Source: Hyphobacterium sp. CCMP332
GTDB taxonomy: Bacteria; Pseudomonadota; Alphaproteobacteria; Caulobacterales; Maricaulaceae
DNA: 64,000 nt
Reading direction: 5' to 3'
Assembly: GCF_014323565.1 (NCBI RefSeq)
Contig: NZ_CP058669.1
Span: forward strand, 1,763,501 to 1,827,500
Under the pieces are notes generated by a model. That model made no database searches and was not told the origin of the DNA. It worked only from the letters and a program-made list of their open reading frames with translations. Positions 52,883 to 60,958 of the stretch are shown here, one piece after another (the stretch's first letter is position 1; each line of letters begins with the position of its first letter). Position numbers and translations under genes: made by a program.

Positions 52883-53655
52883 CGGGAAGCATCCAGAGTG
52901 ACCCGCTCGCCATCACGGCGCACGGTCAGTTGAAGGGAAGACGATTGTTGAAGGCCGGGCAGTAATCGCGCCGCCGCCTCGGCGTCTTGCGGCAAGGCGC
53001 GGCCATTGATTTCCAGAATGATATCGCCGCGCTCCAGACCCAGAGACGTCGCGGCGGCGCTGTCCGCATTCACGCGAAAGCCGAGGAGGTTGCCGGCTTC
53101 GAAATAGGGTTGAAGCGCCAGATCGGTGATCAGGGTTTCCGGGTTCAGAGCCGCCGCCGGGCGCGCCGCGGCTGCGCGTTCCGACTCTTCGCGCAGGAAC
53201 AGGACTTCGCGAACACCGGCCCGCCGGATGACAATGCGATCTGCATACACCGCCGCCAGCTCGGCATCCTCGGTGATGGCCTGCCCGACCGCATAGGTGC
53301 GTTGTCCATTGGCACCGGCCTCGATAATGGCTGTTCCGGTTTCGGGATCCGCTGCGGTCCGCACCCCGAACAGGCGCAGGCCCAGACGGGTTTCCGGCAA
53401 GGTGTCCAGATCGTCTCCCGGTCCCGATTCCATCCCCCCGGAGAACAGGCCGGCAAAGGATTGGGCGGAGACCGTCAGCCGTGCTTCGCTCACACGCGGC
53501 GAGTGATCCGGTTCGGCAAATTCGAAGGGCTCGGCATAGGCGCCATAGGCGATGAACCAGATGGCTCTGGCCAACAGGAACGCCAGGCCGGCAAGGACCA
53601 GAATCTCCACAGCGATGACCAGCACCCGCGGTAGGGGACTGGCTTTCACCGGCAT
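52879..53655 (-). CDS. gspC: Type II secretion system protein GspC
   Basis: 258 residues from ATG 53655; ATGs at 53676 and 53682 are alternatives. A membrane helix (about 12-33) is followed by the GspC homology region (LGLRLFGVRTAADPETGTAII, where the start of the HR domain reads LFGV) and a C-terminal PDZ-like domain (NLLGFRVNADSAAATSLGLERGDIILEINGR). GspC couples the inner-membrane platform to GspD and helps select substrates. First gene of the gsp operon; preceded by a likely PhoB half-site array. Confidence 0.9.
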   Translation of the reverse strand: MPVKASPLPRVLVIAVEILVLAGLAFLLARAIWFIAYGAYAEPFEFAEPDHSPRVSEARLTVSAQSFAGLFSGGMESGPGDDLDTLPETRLGLRLFGVRTAADPETGTAIIEAGANGQRTYAVGQAITEDAELAAVYADRIVIRRAGVREVLFLREESERAAAARPAAALNPETLITDLALQPYFEAGNLLGFRVNADSAAATSLGLERGDIILEINGRALPQDAEAAARLLPGLQQSSSLQLTVRRDGERVTLDASR

Positions 53656-53763
53656 TGTTCTGGAAGCTGTCAGCATCACCATCCACGACGGGGTTAGCAG
53701 CGCCTGAAACAACCGGTCAGGCCCGGACTGACCCCGCGTTTACGACGGAATTTTTCAGGCTTT

Positions 53764-53792
53764 GCGTCAGTTTTGATTCATTAATGTGACGA
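53764..53792 (-). promoter_or_regulatory. Candidate PhoB half-site array before gspC
   Basis: Minus-strand TCGTCAC-ATTA-ATGAATC-AAAA-CTGACGC: three half-sites at exact 11-bp steps. The first (TCGTCAC) and third (CTGACGC) each match CTGTCAC at 5 of 7; the middle is poor. AT-rich 4-bp spacers fit a Pho box. It lies ~110 bp before gspC and just after the receptor gene. A short hairpin (53793-53807), perhaps a weak terminator of the receptor gene, abuts it. Confidence 0.45.
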
Positions 53793-53834
53793 CCCGCCCT
53801 TGGCGGGCGGGCCGTCTCATTAATGCTGCAGTCT

Positions 53835-56417
53835 CTAGAAGTGAGCGGTCAGGCTCATGGAGACTGTCGTACCGCGCTCATAGGTGTTGAAATTCGTCAC
53901 ACCGATGGTCGGGTTGCGCTGGAATTCGATATGATCCTCGTTCAGCAGGTTGCGGGCATTCAGTCCGAATGTCACCGGCTGTTCAAAGAGATCGAAATCA
54001 CGGCTGTAGCTGAGATCGAGCTGGAAGCCCGGATCCTCGAGTACGTCCGGCAGCTCCGCACCCGGCTGGCTGAGACCGCGCTGAAGCACGCGCTCATCCA
54101 CCCAGTTCACGAGCAGGGTCAGCTGTTCCACATCGCTTTCCCAGCCGATCTGGGCATTGACGATATTTTCCGGCGTGCCCTGCAGAACCGATCCGTCCAG
54201 CCCGAACAGGGCGGCCGGCCGCGGCGACTGCGAGATTGGGTCGAACACCAGCTCGTTGGCACCGGCCTGAACTTCCGAGTCGGTATAAGTGTAGTTTACC
54301 GATACCCGGAAATCGCGATCCGTGAAGAAGCTCGCCTCAAGCGGGATGTTGAAATACTGGCGGTATTCCAGTTCCACACCCTGAACGATGGCTTCCGGCG
54401 AATTGATGAAGGTCGATTCAAACACAAAGGAGGAGGTTGAAAACTGCACTTCCTCAATCGGATTTTCCAGACGCTTGTAGAAGACCGCACCGGTGATGAA
54501 CTGATCGCGGCCCATATAGTATTCCAGACGGGCATCGAAATTCTGGATCGTGGTGTCGACCAATCCGGAATTACCCCGATAGGAGCGTTCCGATTCCGGA
54601 TCGAAGAATGACGACCTGGCCAGTTCACGGAATTGCGGGCGGGCAATCGTTTCCGAATAGCCGGCGCGCAATTGCAGATCATCGGCAAAGTTCCAGGTCA
54701 CGGTCAGGGCCGGAAGGACGTAGTCATTTTCCAGCTGCGAACCGGCACCCAGAACACCGAACCGGTTGAAAGTCTGCACATTCTCCTCGGCCTCTTCATA
54801 CCGCGCACCCGCTGTCAGGCGAATGAAGTCGGTCACGTCGAGATCGGCCTGCACATAGAAGGCATCAACATCGAGATTGGCCCGGTAAGAATCATTCGGC
54901 GTCGTGATTTCCGTCAGAACAAACCGGTTCGGATCGATATTGTCCGGTCCGAACAGGAAGTCCGGACGCGCCACCCGCACATCATCCGGCAACGAATTAC
55001 CGCCGGCAAAGCGGAAGGAGAGCAGCTCGTAATCGCGTTCGGTACGCGACGTGTCAGCCCCCGCCCCGAGGACCAGTTCGCGGCTGCCGAAATTGAAGGT
55101 CCGGCTGATATCGAACCCGAAATTCATCAGGTCGTCCGTCAGCTCGGAAAAGCGGATATTGTAGCTGTTGGCGACATCATATCCGATATTTCCGTTCTGA
55201 TCGACGAAACGCCGGAGATTGCGTTCATAAGGCGCATCGCGTGTGGCCCGGGCGATCGATCCCCGCCAGCTGATATCGAAGTCGCCGAGCAGATGTTCGC
55301 CGGCCAGCTGTGCCATTCTCAGATCGCGTTCGTACCAGCCGGTGGATTCATCATGAATCTGACCGGTGGAACCCTGAGCGTTGAAATCCCGGCCCGTATC
55401 GATCTGGGATTCTTTCGACGTGCTGTGAACATAGAAGACCGTGCCTTGCAGCAAGTGATCACCATTGTCGAAAGAAACCGATCCGAGCGCATTGCTCTGG
55501 ATGTTCAATGTGGTTTCAACGGTCTGGAAATCGTTGCCGATGATATCGCCGAGCACGAACTGGCGGGTGGCCCTCTGGGTTTCCCAGTTCTGGCTATAAC
55601 CGGCCGCAGCGATCACACCCACATCCCAGTCGCCCAGGCGGAAAGCCCGCCCGGCATCGAAAGAGAAGGAACTGTTCAGGCCGAGATCACCCGACTGGAT
55701 CACGGTGAGCGGCGAATTGGTCAGCGACTCGCCGATCTGTTCGATCTGGTCCGGATGTTGTGACGACAGGGTCTGGTTGGTGACGATCAGATTGCGGATG
55801 CCGCTCGGCAAACGGCGCGCGCCATTATCATAGCCCGTCCAGTCTTCATCGGAACCATAATGGAAGAGGCCATCATCACCGGTCGTTTCGGTATTATAGC
55901 TGGTGCTGGCCGATATATTGGTGAAGTTCTCGATCGGGCGGCGCGTTGTCCGCAGATCTATGAGTCCACCTCCGAATTCACCGGCATAGTTGGCCGAATA
56001 GGTTTTCTGGACCGCAATCCGGTCGAGAACCCCGGACGGAAACAGGTCCAGCGGCACAGTCCGGCGAAGGGGCTCCGGGCTGGGCAGGGGCGATCCGTTG
56101 AGCAGGGCGGATGAATACCGGTCGCCCAGCCCGCGGACATAGGCATACCGGCCGCCGACGATCGACAGTCCGGAAACGCGGGTCAGCGCGATGGCGGCGG
56201 AGCTGTCACCGGACCGTTGCAGGTCTTCATTGGTGACAAAGCTGGCGACCTGCGCCGTCTGGCGTTGAGGTTCGGGGATAAACTGTCCGCGAACGACAAT
56301 CGTGTCGCTTTCGGATGTATCCGCGGCGGCTTCCGCTTGCTGTGCCATCGCGGCCGAAGGCGCGAGGAACATTGTGCTTGCGAGCAGGGCACCGCCAAAT
56401 TTCGTGAAGGTATTCAT
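53835..56417 (-). CDS. TonB-dependent outer membrane receptor
   Basis: 860 residues from ATG 56417 (AAAGG about 10 bp upstream). Signal peptide MNTFTKFGGALLASTMFLAPSAAMAQ, then a TonB-box-like SDTIVVRGQ and a plug domain (about 50-165; SGLSIVGGRYAYVRGLGDRY, LPSPEPLRRTVPLDLFPSG). The rest is a 22-strand barrel that ends in SMSLTAHF, with aromatic C-terminus. Residues such as LFPSGVLDRIAVQKTYSANY are typical of this receptor subfamily. Substrate is unknown. It sits between the duplicated lipoprotein and gspC, same strand, so co-function with T2SS and phosphate uptake is inferred. Confidence 0.9.
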   Translation of the reverse strand: MNTFTKFGGALLASTMFLAPSAAMAQQAEAAADTSESDTIVVRGQFIPEPQRQTAQVASFVTNEDLQRSGDSSAAIALTRVSGLSIVGGRYAYVRGLGDRYSSALLNGSPLPSPEPLRRTVPLDLFPSGVLDRIAVQKTYSANYAGEFGGGLIDLRTTRRPIENFTNISASTSYNTETTGDDGLFHYGSDEDWTGYDNGARRLPSGIRNLIVTNQTLSSQHPDQIEQIGESLTNSPLTVIQSGDLGLNSSFSFDAGRAFRLGDWDVGVIAAAGYSQNWETQRATRQFVLGDIIGNDFQTVETTLNIQSNALGSVSFDNGDHLLQGTVFYVHSTSKESQIDTGRDFNAQGSTGQIHDESTGWYERDLRMAQLAGEHLLGDFDISWRGSIARATRDAPYERNLRRFVDQNGNIGYDVANSYNIRFSELTDDLMNFGFDISRTFNFGSRELVLGAGADTSRTERDYELLSFRFAGGNSLPDDVRVARPDFLFGPDNIDPNRFVLTEITTPNDSYRANLDVDAFYVQADLDVTDFIRLTAGARYEEAEENVQTFNRFGVLGAGSQLENDYVLPALTVTWNFADDLQLRAGYSETIARPQFRELARSSFFDPESERSYRGNSGLVDTTIQNFDARLEYYMGRDQFITGAVFYKRLENPIEEVQFSTSSFVFESTFINSPEAIVQGVELEYRQYFNIPLEASFFTDRDFRVSVNYTYTDSEVQAGANELVFDPISQSPRPAALFGLDGSVLQGTPENIVNAQIGWESDVEQLTLLVNWVDERVLQRGLSQPGAELPDVLEDPGFQLDLSYSRDFDLFEQPVTFGLNARNLLNEDHIEFQRNPTIGVTNFNTYERGTTVSMSLTAHF

Positions 56418-56462
56418 GGCTTCAACCTTTGAATTTCGAGAGCTTTTTGGGGGCAGATGGCG

Positions 56463-56492
56463 GAGTGCGCCGGCCCGGAGGCCGGCGCACTC
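56463..56492 (-). terminator. Strong hairpin between the lipoprotein and receptor genes
   Basis: GAGTGCGCCGGCC and GGCCGGCGCACTC form a perfect 13-bp stem with a CGGA loop. It starts 8 bp after the lipoprotein stop. No T run follows on the minus strand, so it may act as a partial attenuator or mRNA-stability element between the lipoprotein and receptor genes. Confidence 0.6.
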
Positions 56493-56499
56493 TTTCGCC

Positions 56500-59295
56500 C
56501 TAGCAAGGCGTTGATGCCTCGAGGCCGCACGACCAGCCCGCCCACCAGCGGTCCTGATTGTTCTGCACTGCACCGGCATAGGCCGCCGCCTGGAAGAACG
56601 ACGGATCCAGCGTCGTGGCGTCAAACGGTGTGACAGCCGTTTCGTTGGCACCGTTGATGAAGGTGGCCGACAGGGAGCTGGCACCAACCACGTTGTTGGA
56701 ACCCCCATTGATGGCGGCCTGAGCCGTGCCCGTTTCGGAGTTGGCTGTCTCGATACCACCGGCACAGTCAAACAGTACCGAGTCGAAGCTCGGGTCCTGA
56801 CCGACGCCCTGATAGCCTGCCGTGCCGTTGCCGGCAGAGCTCTGGTAGCGGAAACAGGCATCGCCCTGTTCAAGCACGACACCGTTCACATAGCGGCCGA
56901 CCGTACCCGTGTTAAGGCGGAAACCGTTACCGCCGCCCGCGCGGGCCACGAAGGTGAAGTTGGACAGATTGGCATTCGACAGCGGCGTGACGCCATTACC
57001 GGCCGAGGACGCCTCGACGACATTGTCACCGCCATTGGCACGCTGGACCACAATCGCGAACTGGATGTTGCCCTGATAGCCATTGTCGGTGTCGATGGAG
57101 TCATCGTCATTGCCGGTCAGCACCAGATTGCGGACATTGACGTTACCGCCGAAGAATTCGACGCCATCGTCAGAGTTGTTGTGCACCTGGATGTTGTTGA
57201 CCGTCGTGCCATTGCCGACACCGGCAAAGGTGATGCCGTTCAGCTCGTTGCCTTGGGTGTTGATCGCAAAGCCGGCGAACTGGACCCGGGTAAAGGTCAG
57301 CGAGCCTGACGAATCATTGGGTGTCGCACCGCCATAGACGGCGTCCGGATTGGTCACGCCTTCAACAATGTTTTCACATTGCACCGTTCCAGGCGTCGCG
57401 GCTGCGCCGCAACGGTTGATCGGCGCACGGCCGAGGATCACCAGACCGCCCCATTCGGAGATCGCGTCGGTACGGTCACCGGCAGCATTGGTCACGTCGT
57501 TTTCCGACGTCATGATGACCGGAGCCGCCGCTGTGCCGTTCGAGAAAATCTGCGATCCACGGTTCACGACCAGATAATCGGCGCCGGACCGGCCAAAGAG
57601 TGTGACACCCGATTCGATGGTCAGCGATGCCGGGTCACCCCCTGCAGCATTGCCGGCAGCACCGATATCGACACCGACATCAACGCGCCCGTCAAGCTGA
57701 TAGAGATTACCACGGGTCAGGCGGATATCGTCCCGGATGATGCCGGAAATACGGCAAACCGTCGTACCATTGATATCGAAACCGGAGTCCGTTGTTCCGA
57801 CCGGGCAGACCGGGTCCGGGAACAGGGCGAAGGTCCAGCCGGCCGCCCAGTTCTGGGTCTCGGTATCATTCGGGCCGAAAGCGCCGACATAGCCGAGATT
57901 TTGCAGGAAGCCGTCAGCCCCCGACGGATCGGTAGGCGTCATGCCGTTTTCAATCGGTCCCGGGAACAGGCGCGCCGCCAGCGAGCTGGCACCGACCACA
58001 TTGTTCGCATTGGCATTGACAGCACCGGTCGCTGCAGCAGCGTCCGAATTGCCTGTCGAGATACCGCCGTCGCAATCAAACAGGACAGACTGGAAGCTCG
58101 GATCCACACCGACGCCGCCATAACCGGCCACCCCGTCACCGGCATCCGGCTGGTAGCGGAAGCATTCCTGACCGTAATCGATCACGCCATTCATGTAGAG
58201 GCCGACCGTGCCCGTATTCAGACGCATGGCATTCGAGCGATTGCCGACAATGGTAAAGTTCGAAATCGAGGCGTTGGACAGCGGGGTCACACCATTACCT
58301 GCGGAGGAGGCTTCGACACCATTGTCGCCGCCATCGGCCCGCTGGACGATGATCAGGTTCTGAACGGCACCCTGCCAGCCATTATCGGTGTCGAGTGAGT
58401 CGTCATCATTACCGGTGAGAACGACATTGCGGAGATTTGCCGTACCGCCGAACATCTCGACGCCGTCGTCGGAATTGTTGTGCACCTGGATGTTTTCGAC
58501 GGTCGTGCCGTCACCGACACCGGCCATCGTGATGCCGTTGAGTTCATTGCCCTGCGTGTTGATGGCAAAGCCGGCAAACTGGACCCGGACATAGCGCAGA
58601 ATGCCCGAGCTGTCGTTCGGCAGCGCACCGCCATAGACGGCGTCCGGGTTGGTGACGCCTTCGACAATGTTTTCACACTGGGCCGTTCCCGGTGTCGCGG
58701 CGGCGCTGCAACGATTGATCGGCGCACGGCCGAGAATCACCAGTCCGCCCCATTCGGAGATATTCGAACCACCGTCATCATTGGTCGGGTCGGTGTCGGC
58801 GCGGCGTTCGAGATCGGCCTGACTGGTCATCACGATCGGATTGGCCGCTGTACCGTTGGCCTCGATCTGGGAGCCGCGATTGACGACGATATAGTCGGCA
58901 CCGCTGTTTCCAAAGAGCACGGCACCCGGTTGGATCGTGAGCCGGGCGGCCGTACCGCCGGCATTGCCGGTTGCACCGACGTCCGAGCCGATATCGACGC
59001 GGCCATCAATGCGGTAGGCCACACCCTGCACCGCCGGAATGGTCAGATTGGCCAGGACGGCACCGGAAAGAAGGGCCACCGTATTGCCGGCCACGGGGGT
59101 CGCGGCACAGGTGAAACCGGCCGGACAGGCAGCGCCACCGCCACCACCGCCGCCACCACCGCCACCGCCGCCACCAGGGCCGGTACCGGGATTGGTCACG
59201 CCCGGAGACGCAATGTTGGAACCCTGCGAACAGGCGGCGAGTGTGCCGGCGGCTGCAATCAGCAACAGCTTTTTGAATGAAATGTCCAAGGACAT
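56500..59295 (-). CDS. Large duplicated surface lipoprotein next to T2SS (ElpS-like by context)
   Basis: 931 residues. Signal peptide with lipobox LAAC (Cys22), a linker ending in 14 consecutive glycines (41-54), then two tandem copies of a ~435-residue module (57-496 and 497-931). Each module has GRVDxGxDxGAxGNA, LFGxSGADYxVVNRGSQI, ISEWGGLVILGRAPINRC, EGVTNPDAVYGG, NELNGIT and HNNSDDGVE/DTDNG blocks, the pattern of a right-handed beta-helix. GGGGG precedes the ATG. By adjacency to T2SS and phosphate genes it resembles Caulobacter ElpS, a phosphate-starvation lipoprotein released in a T2SS-dependent way; homology to ElpS itself was not tested. A PhoB box lies ~93 bp upstream. Confidence 0.88.
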   Translation of the reverse strand: MSLDISFKKLLLIAAAGTLAACSQGSNIASPGVTNPGTGPGGGGGGGGGGGGGGAACPAGFTCAATPVAGNTVALLSGAVLANLTIPAVQGVAYRIDGRVDIGSDVGATGNAGGTAARLTIQPGAVLFGNSGADYIVVNRGSQIEANGTAANPIVMTSQADLERRADTDPTNDDGGSNISEWGGLVILGRAPINRCSAAATPGTAQCENIVEGVTNPDAVYGGALPNDSSGILRYVRVQFAGFAINTQGNELNGITMAGVGDGTTVENIQVHNNSDDGVEMFGGTANLRNVVLTGNDDDSLDTDNGWQGAVQNLIIVQRADGGDNGVEASSAGNGVTPLSNASISNFTIVGNRSNAMRLNTGTVGLYMNGVIDYGQECFRYQPDAGDGVAGYGGVGVDPSFQSVLFDCDGGISTGNSDAAAATGAVNANANNVVGASSLAARLFPGPIENGMTPTDPSGADGFLQNLGYVGAFGPNDTETQNWAAGWTFALFPDPVCPVGTTDSGFDINGTTVCRISGIIRDDIRLTRGNLYQLDGRVDVGVDIGAAGNAAGGDPASLTIESGVTLFGRSGADYLVVNRGSQIFSNGTAAAPVIMTSENDVTNAAGDRTDAISEWGGLVILGRAPINRCGAAATPGTVQCENIVEGVTNPDAVYGGATPNDSSGSLTFTRVQFAGFAINTQGNELNGITFAGVGNGTTVNNIQVHNNSDDGVEFFGGNVNVRNLVLTGNDDDSIDTDNGYQGNIQFAIVVQRANGGDNVVEASSAGNGVTPLSNANLSNFTFVARAGGGNGFRLNTGTVGRYVNGVVLEQGDACFRYQSSAGNGTAGYQGVGQDPSFDSVLFDCAGGIETANSETGTAQAAINGGSNNVVGASSLSATFINGANETAVTPFDATTLDPSFFQAAAYAGAVQNNQDRWWAGWSCGLEASTPC
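56503..57807 (-). repeat. Internal duplication, copy B (C-terminal module of the lipoprotein gene)
   Basis: Encodes residues 497-931. It is about 1.3 kb, parallel to copy A over almost its full length, with long near-identical nucleotide stretches such as the segments encoding HNNSDDGVE and SSAGNGVTPLSN. Divergence in loops suggests an old duplication kept under selection. Confidence 0.85.
57808..59127 (-). repeat. Internal duplication, copy A (N-terminal module of the lipoprotein gene)
   Basis: Encodes residues 57-496, after the glycine linker. Aligned blocks with copy B are offset by about 437 codons. Copy A contains a loop (RRADTDPTNDDGGSN) that copy B lacks. Confidence 0.85.
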
Positions 59296-59704
59296 GGATG
59301 ACCCCCAATGAAGAGCGCGGAACAGACAGGTCGCATGCAGGCCTCATTACCCACATACGTGATCGCGGCGGAACAAATCGGAGAGTTGCGACACTGGAAT
59401 GACAGATTGGCGTCGGTTTTCTATCAGGTCTGCAACCGCTTTGTGAAAGCCGCCGTTTGCGCGATTTCTGCCGACATAAATAACTGATTAAATTATCTTA
59501 TTTGGAGGTGTGACCGTAAGTCCCCGCACCCCGGACCGGGGTATTAAATTTGTGTGACAGCTATTTTGCGTGTTAGGCCGTTCGGCACCCGGAGACCGCA
59601 TCTCATTTTCCGCTTTACAGCCGGAAAATTTGGACATAAATGCGTCTTCCCGGCGGAGGTGACGATGCCGGATTGGGTTAATAGCAGTCAGGGGGTTTCG
59701 TGCG
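59296..59704. other. Divergent intergenic region (409 bp) between the lipoprotein and decarboxylase genes
   Basis: Holds the PhoB box of the lipoprotein gene (59388-59405). An AT-rich stretch occurs at 59475-59510. A small GC hairpin (CCCCGG-A-CCGGGG, 59529-59541) and a leader frame with a strong ribosome binding site (59665) follow. No other gene is supported; the region gives the promoters of both flanking operons. Confidence 0.55.
59388..59405 (-). promoter_or_regulatory. Candidate PhoB box upstream of the lipoprotein gene
   Basis: Minus-strand CTGTCAT-TCCA-GTGTCGC: the first half-site is a perfect consensus (CTGTCAT), and the second matches at 5 of 7 including the TGTC core, at correct 11-bp spacing. 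It lies 93-110 bp before the start. Confidence 0.6.
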
Positions 59705-59820
59705 TTGGACACGTTCAATACGCCCCTGGACCTGGTCCGCAATCGGCCCGTCGAGGTTCCGAACTTTTGTGTTCGCCAAGACCGGTTGTCCGTAGCGGTT
59801 CGCTGGTTCCAGGATAACTT
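59665..59820 (+). other. Possible translated leader overlapping the decarboxylase start
   Basis: An ATG at 59665 lies right after a near-perfect Shine-Dalgarno (GGAGGTGAC). It opens a ~51-codon frame that overlaps the decarboxylase in another frame. The peptide (MPDWVNSSQGVSC...) resembles no known protein. It may be a leader peptide for translational control, or mark an unannotated +1 shift into the decarboxylase frame. No conservation could be checked. Confidence 0.35.
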
Positions 59821-60940
59821 TAGTGGCGAAGTGCTGTATGCGGTGAAGGCCAATCCTTCCGCATGGGTCATTGATGGCCTGTACGCATCGGGACAACGCT
59901 GGTTCGATGTCGCCTCCCTGCCCGAGGTGCGGCTGATCGCGGAACGCTGCCCGGAGGCCGTCATGGCCTTCCTGCACCCGGTCAAGAGCCGTCATGCGAT
60001 TCGCACCGCCTATACCGAATACGGTGTGCGGATTTTCGCGCTCGATTGCGAGGACGAACTCAACAAGATTCTCGAGGCCACGGACAATTCCGAGGACCTG
60101 ACGCTGATCGTGCGTCTCGGCGTCTCCAATGCCGGAGCCGTCCTGCCGCTGGCCGGCAAGTTCGGCGCCAGCACGTTTGACGCGCCGGCCCTGATCGAGA
60201 AGGCCCGCCATGTGGCCGACGAGCTGGGTGTCAGCTTCCATGTCGGCAGCCAGTGCATGGACCCGATGGCCTATCGCGCCGCCATGATGGAAGCCAGCCG
60301 CCTGATCGCGCGCGCTGGCGTCACCGTCGACATTGTCGATGTCGGTGGCGGTTTCCCGTCCGTCTATCCGGGCCTGACCCCGCCGCCTCTGCACGATTAT
60401 ATCGACGCCATCGAGGATGCCTTCGAGGAAATGATGGTGCTGGAGAACGCCGATCTGTGGTGTGAGCCCGGCCGCGCGCTCGTCGCCGAGGCCAGCTCGC
60501 TCCTGACACGGGTCGAGCTGCGCAAGGGTGATGCGCTCTACCTCAATGACGGTGCCTATGGCGGCCTGTTTGACGCCACCCACGCCAAATGGCCCTTCCC
60601 CATGCGCGTTTTCCGCGAAAGCGGAGAGGTCAAAGGCGAGGTCTCGCCCTTCCGCCTGTTCGGCCCGACCTGCGATTCGATCGATTCCATGCCCGGACCG
60701 TATGATTTGCCGGCCGATATCCGCGAAGGCGATGTCATCGAGATCGGCATGCTGGGCGCCTATGGCGAAGCCATGGCCACGCGCTTCAACGGCTTTGGCG
60801 ACTACACATGGGCCGCGGTCCGTGATTTTCCCTGGGAAAGCCTGTATGTTGCCCGCCCGGCCCGCCGGATTTCCGAGGGAGCCGAGATCGTCGCCTTTCC
60901 GCGCACAAAACGCCGCCGCGAGCGGTTGCGCCGCCGCTAA
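59705..60940 (+). CDS. Fold type III PLP-dependent ornithine/lysine-type decarboxylase
   Basis: 411 residues. N-terminal TIM-barrel with the PLP lysine K48 in VLYAVKANP, RQDRLSVAVRWF and SLPEVRLIAERCPEA, HVGSQCMDP, GGGFPSVYPG phosphate-binding loop and EPGRALVAEA. The catalytic Cys sits in LFGPTCDSIDSM, as in eukaryote-like ODC. It converts ornithine (or lysine) to putrescine (or cadaverine) in the cytoplasm. The only plausible start in this frame is TTG 59705, since an in-frame stop lies at 59681; GGGGG is ~10 bp upstream. The next gene, 18 bp downstream, is a deoxyhypusine-synthase-like enzyme that uses putrescine in other bacteria. Confidence 0.92.
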   Translation: MDTFNTPLDLVRNRPVEVPNFCVRQDRLSVAVRWFQDNFSGEVLYAVKANPSAWVIDGLYASGQRWFDVASLPEVRLIAERCPEAVMAFLHPVKSRHAIRTAYTEYGVRIFALDCEDELNKILEATDNSEDLTLIVRLGVSNAGAVLPLAGKFGASTFDAPALIEKARHVADELGVSFHVGSQCMDPMAYRAAMMEASRLIARAGVTVDIVDVGGGFPSVYPGLTPPPLHDYIDAIEDAFEEMMVLENADLWCEPGRALVAEASSLLTRVELRKGDALYLNDGAYGGLFDATHAKWPFPMRVFRESGEVKGEVSPFRLFGPTCDSIDSMPGPYDLPADIREGDVIEIGMLGAYGEAMATRFNGFGDYTWAAVRDFPWESLYVARPARRISEGAEIVAFPRTKRRRERLRRR

Positions 60941-60958
60941 CCAGATTACGGGTTTTAC

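Noticed and set aside
56418-56882. N-terminal extension of the TonB receptor frame up to 56882
   Set aside because: The extra 155 codons are Arg/Ser/Pro-rich noise overlapping the 3' end of the lipoprotein gene in another frame. The ATG at 56417 starts a perfect signal peptide.
59104-59176. Short repetitive CCACCGCCG tract that could be a CRISPR-like or microsatellite repeat
   Set aside because: It encodes the 14-glycine linker of the lipoprotein in frame. The codons are mixed GGT/GGC/GGA, so selection is on the protein rather than on DNA repeats.
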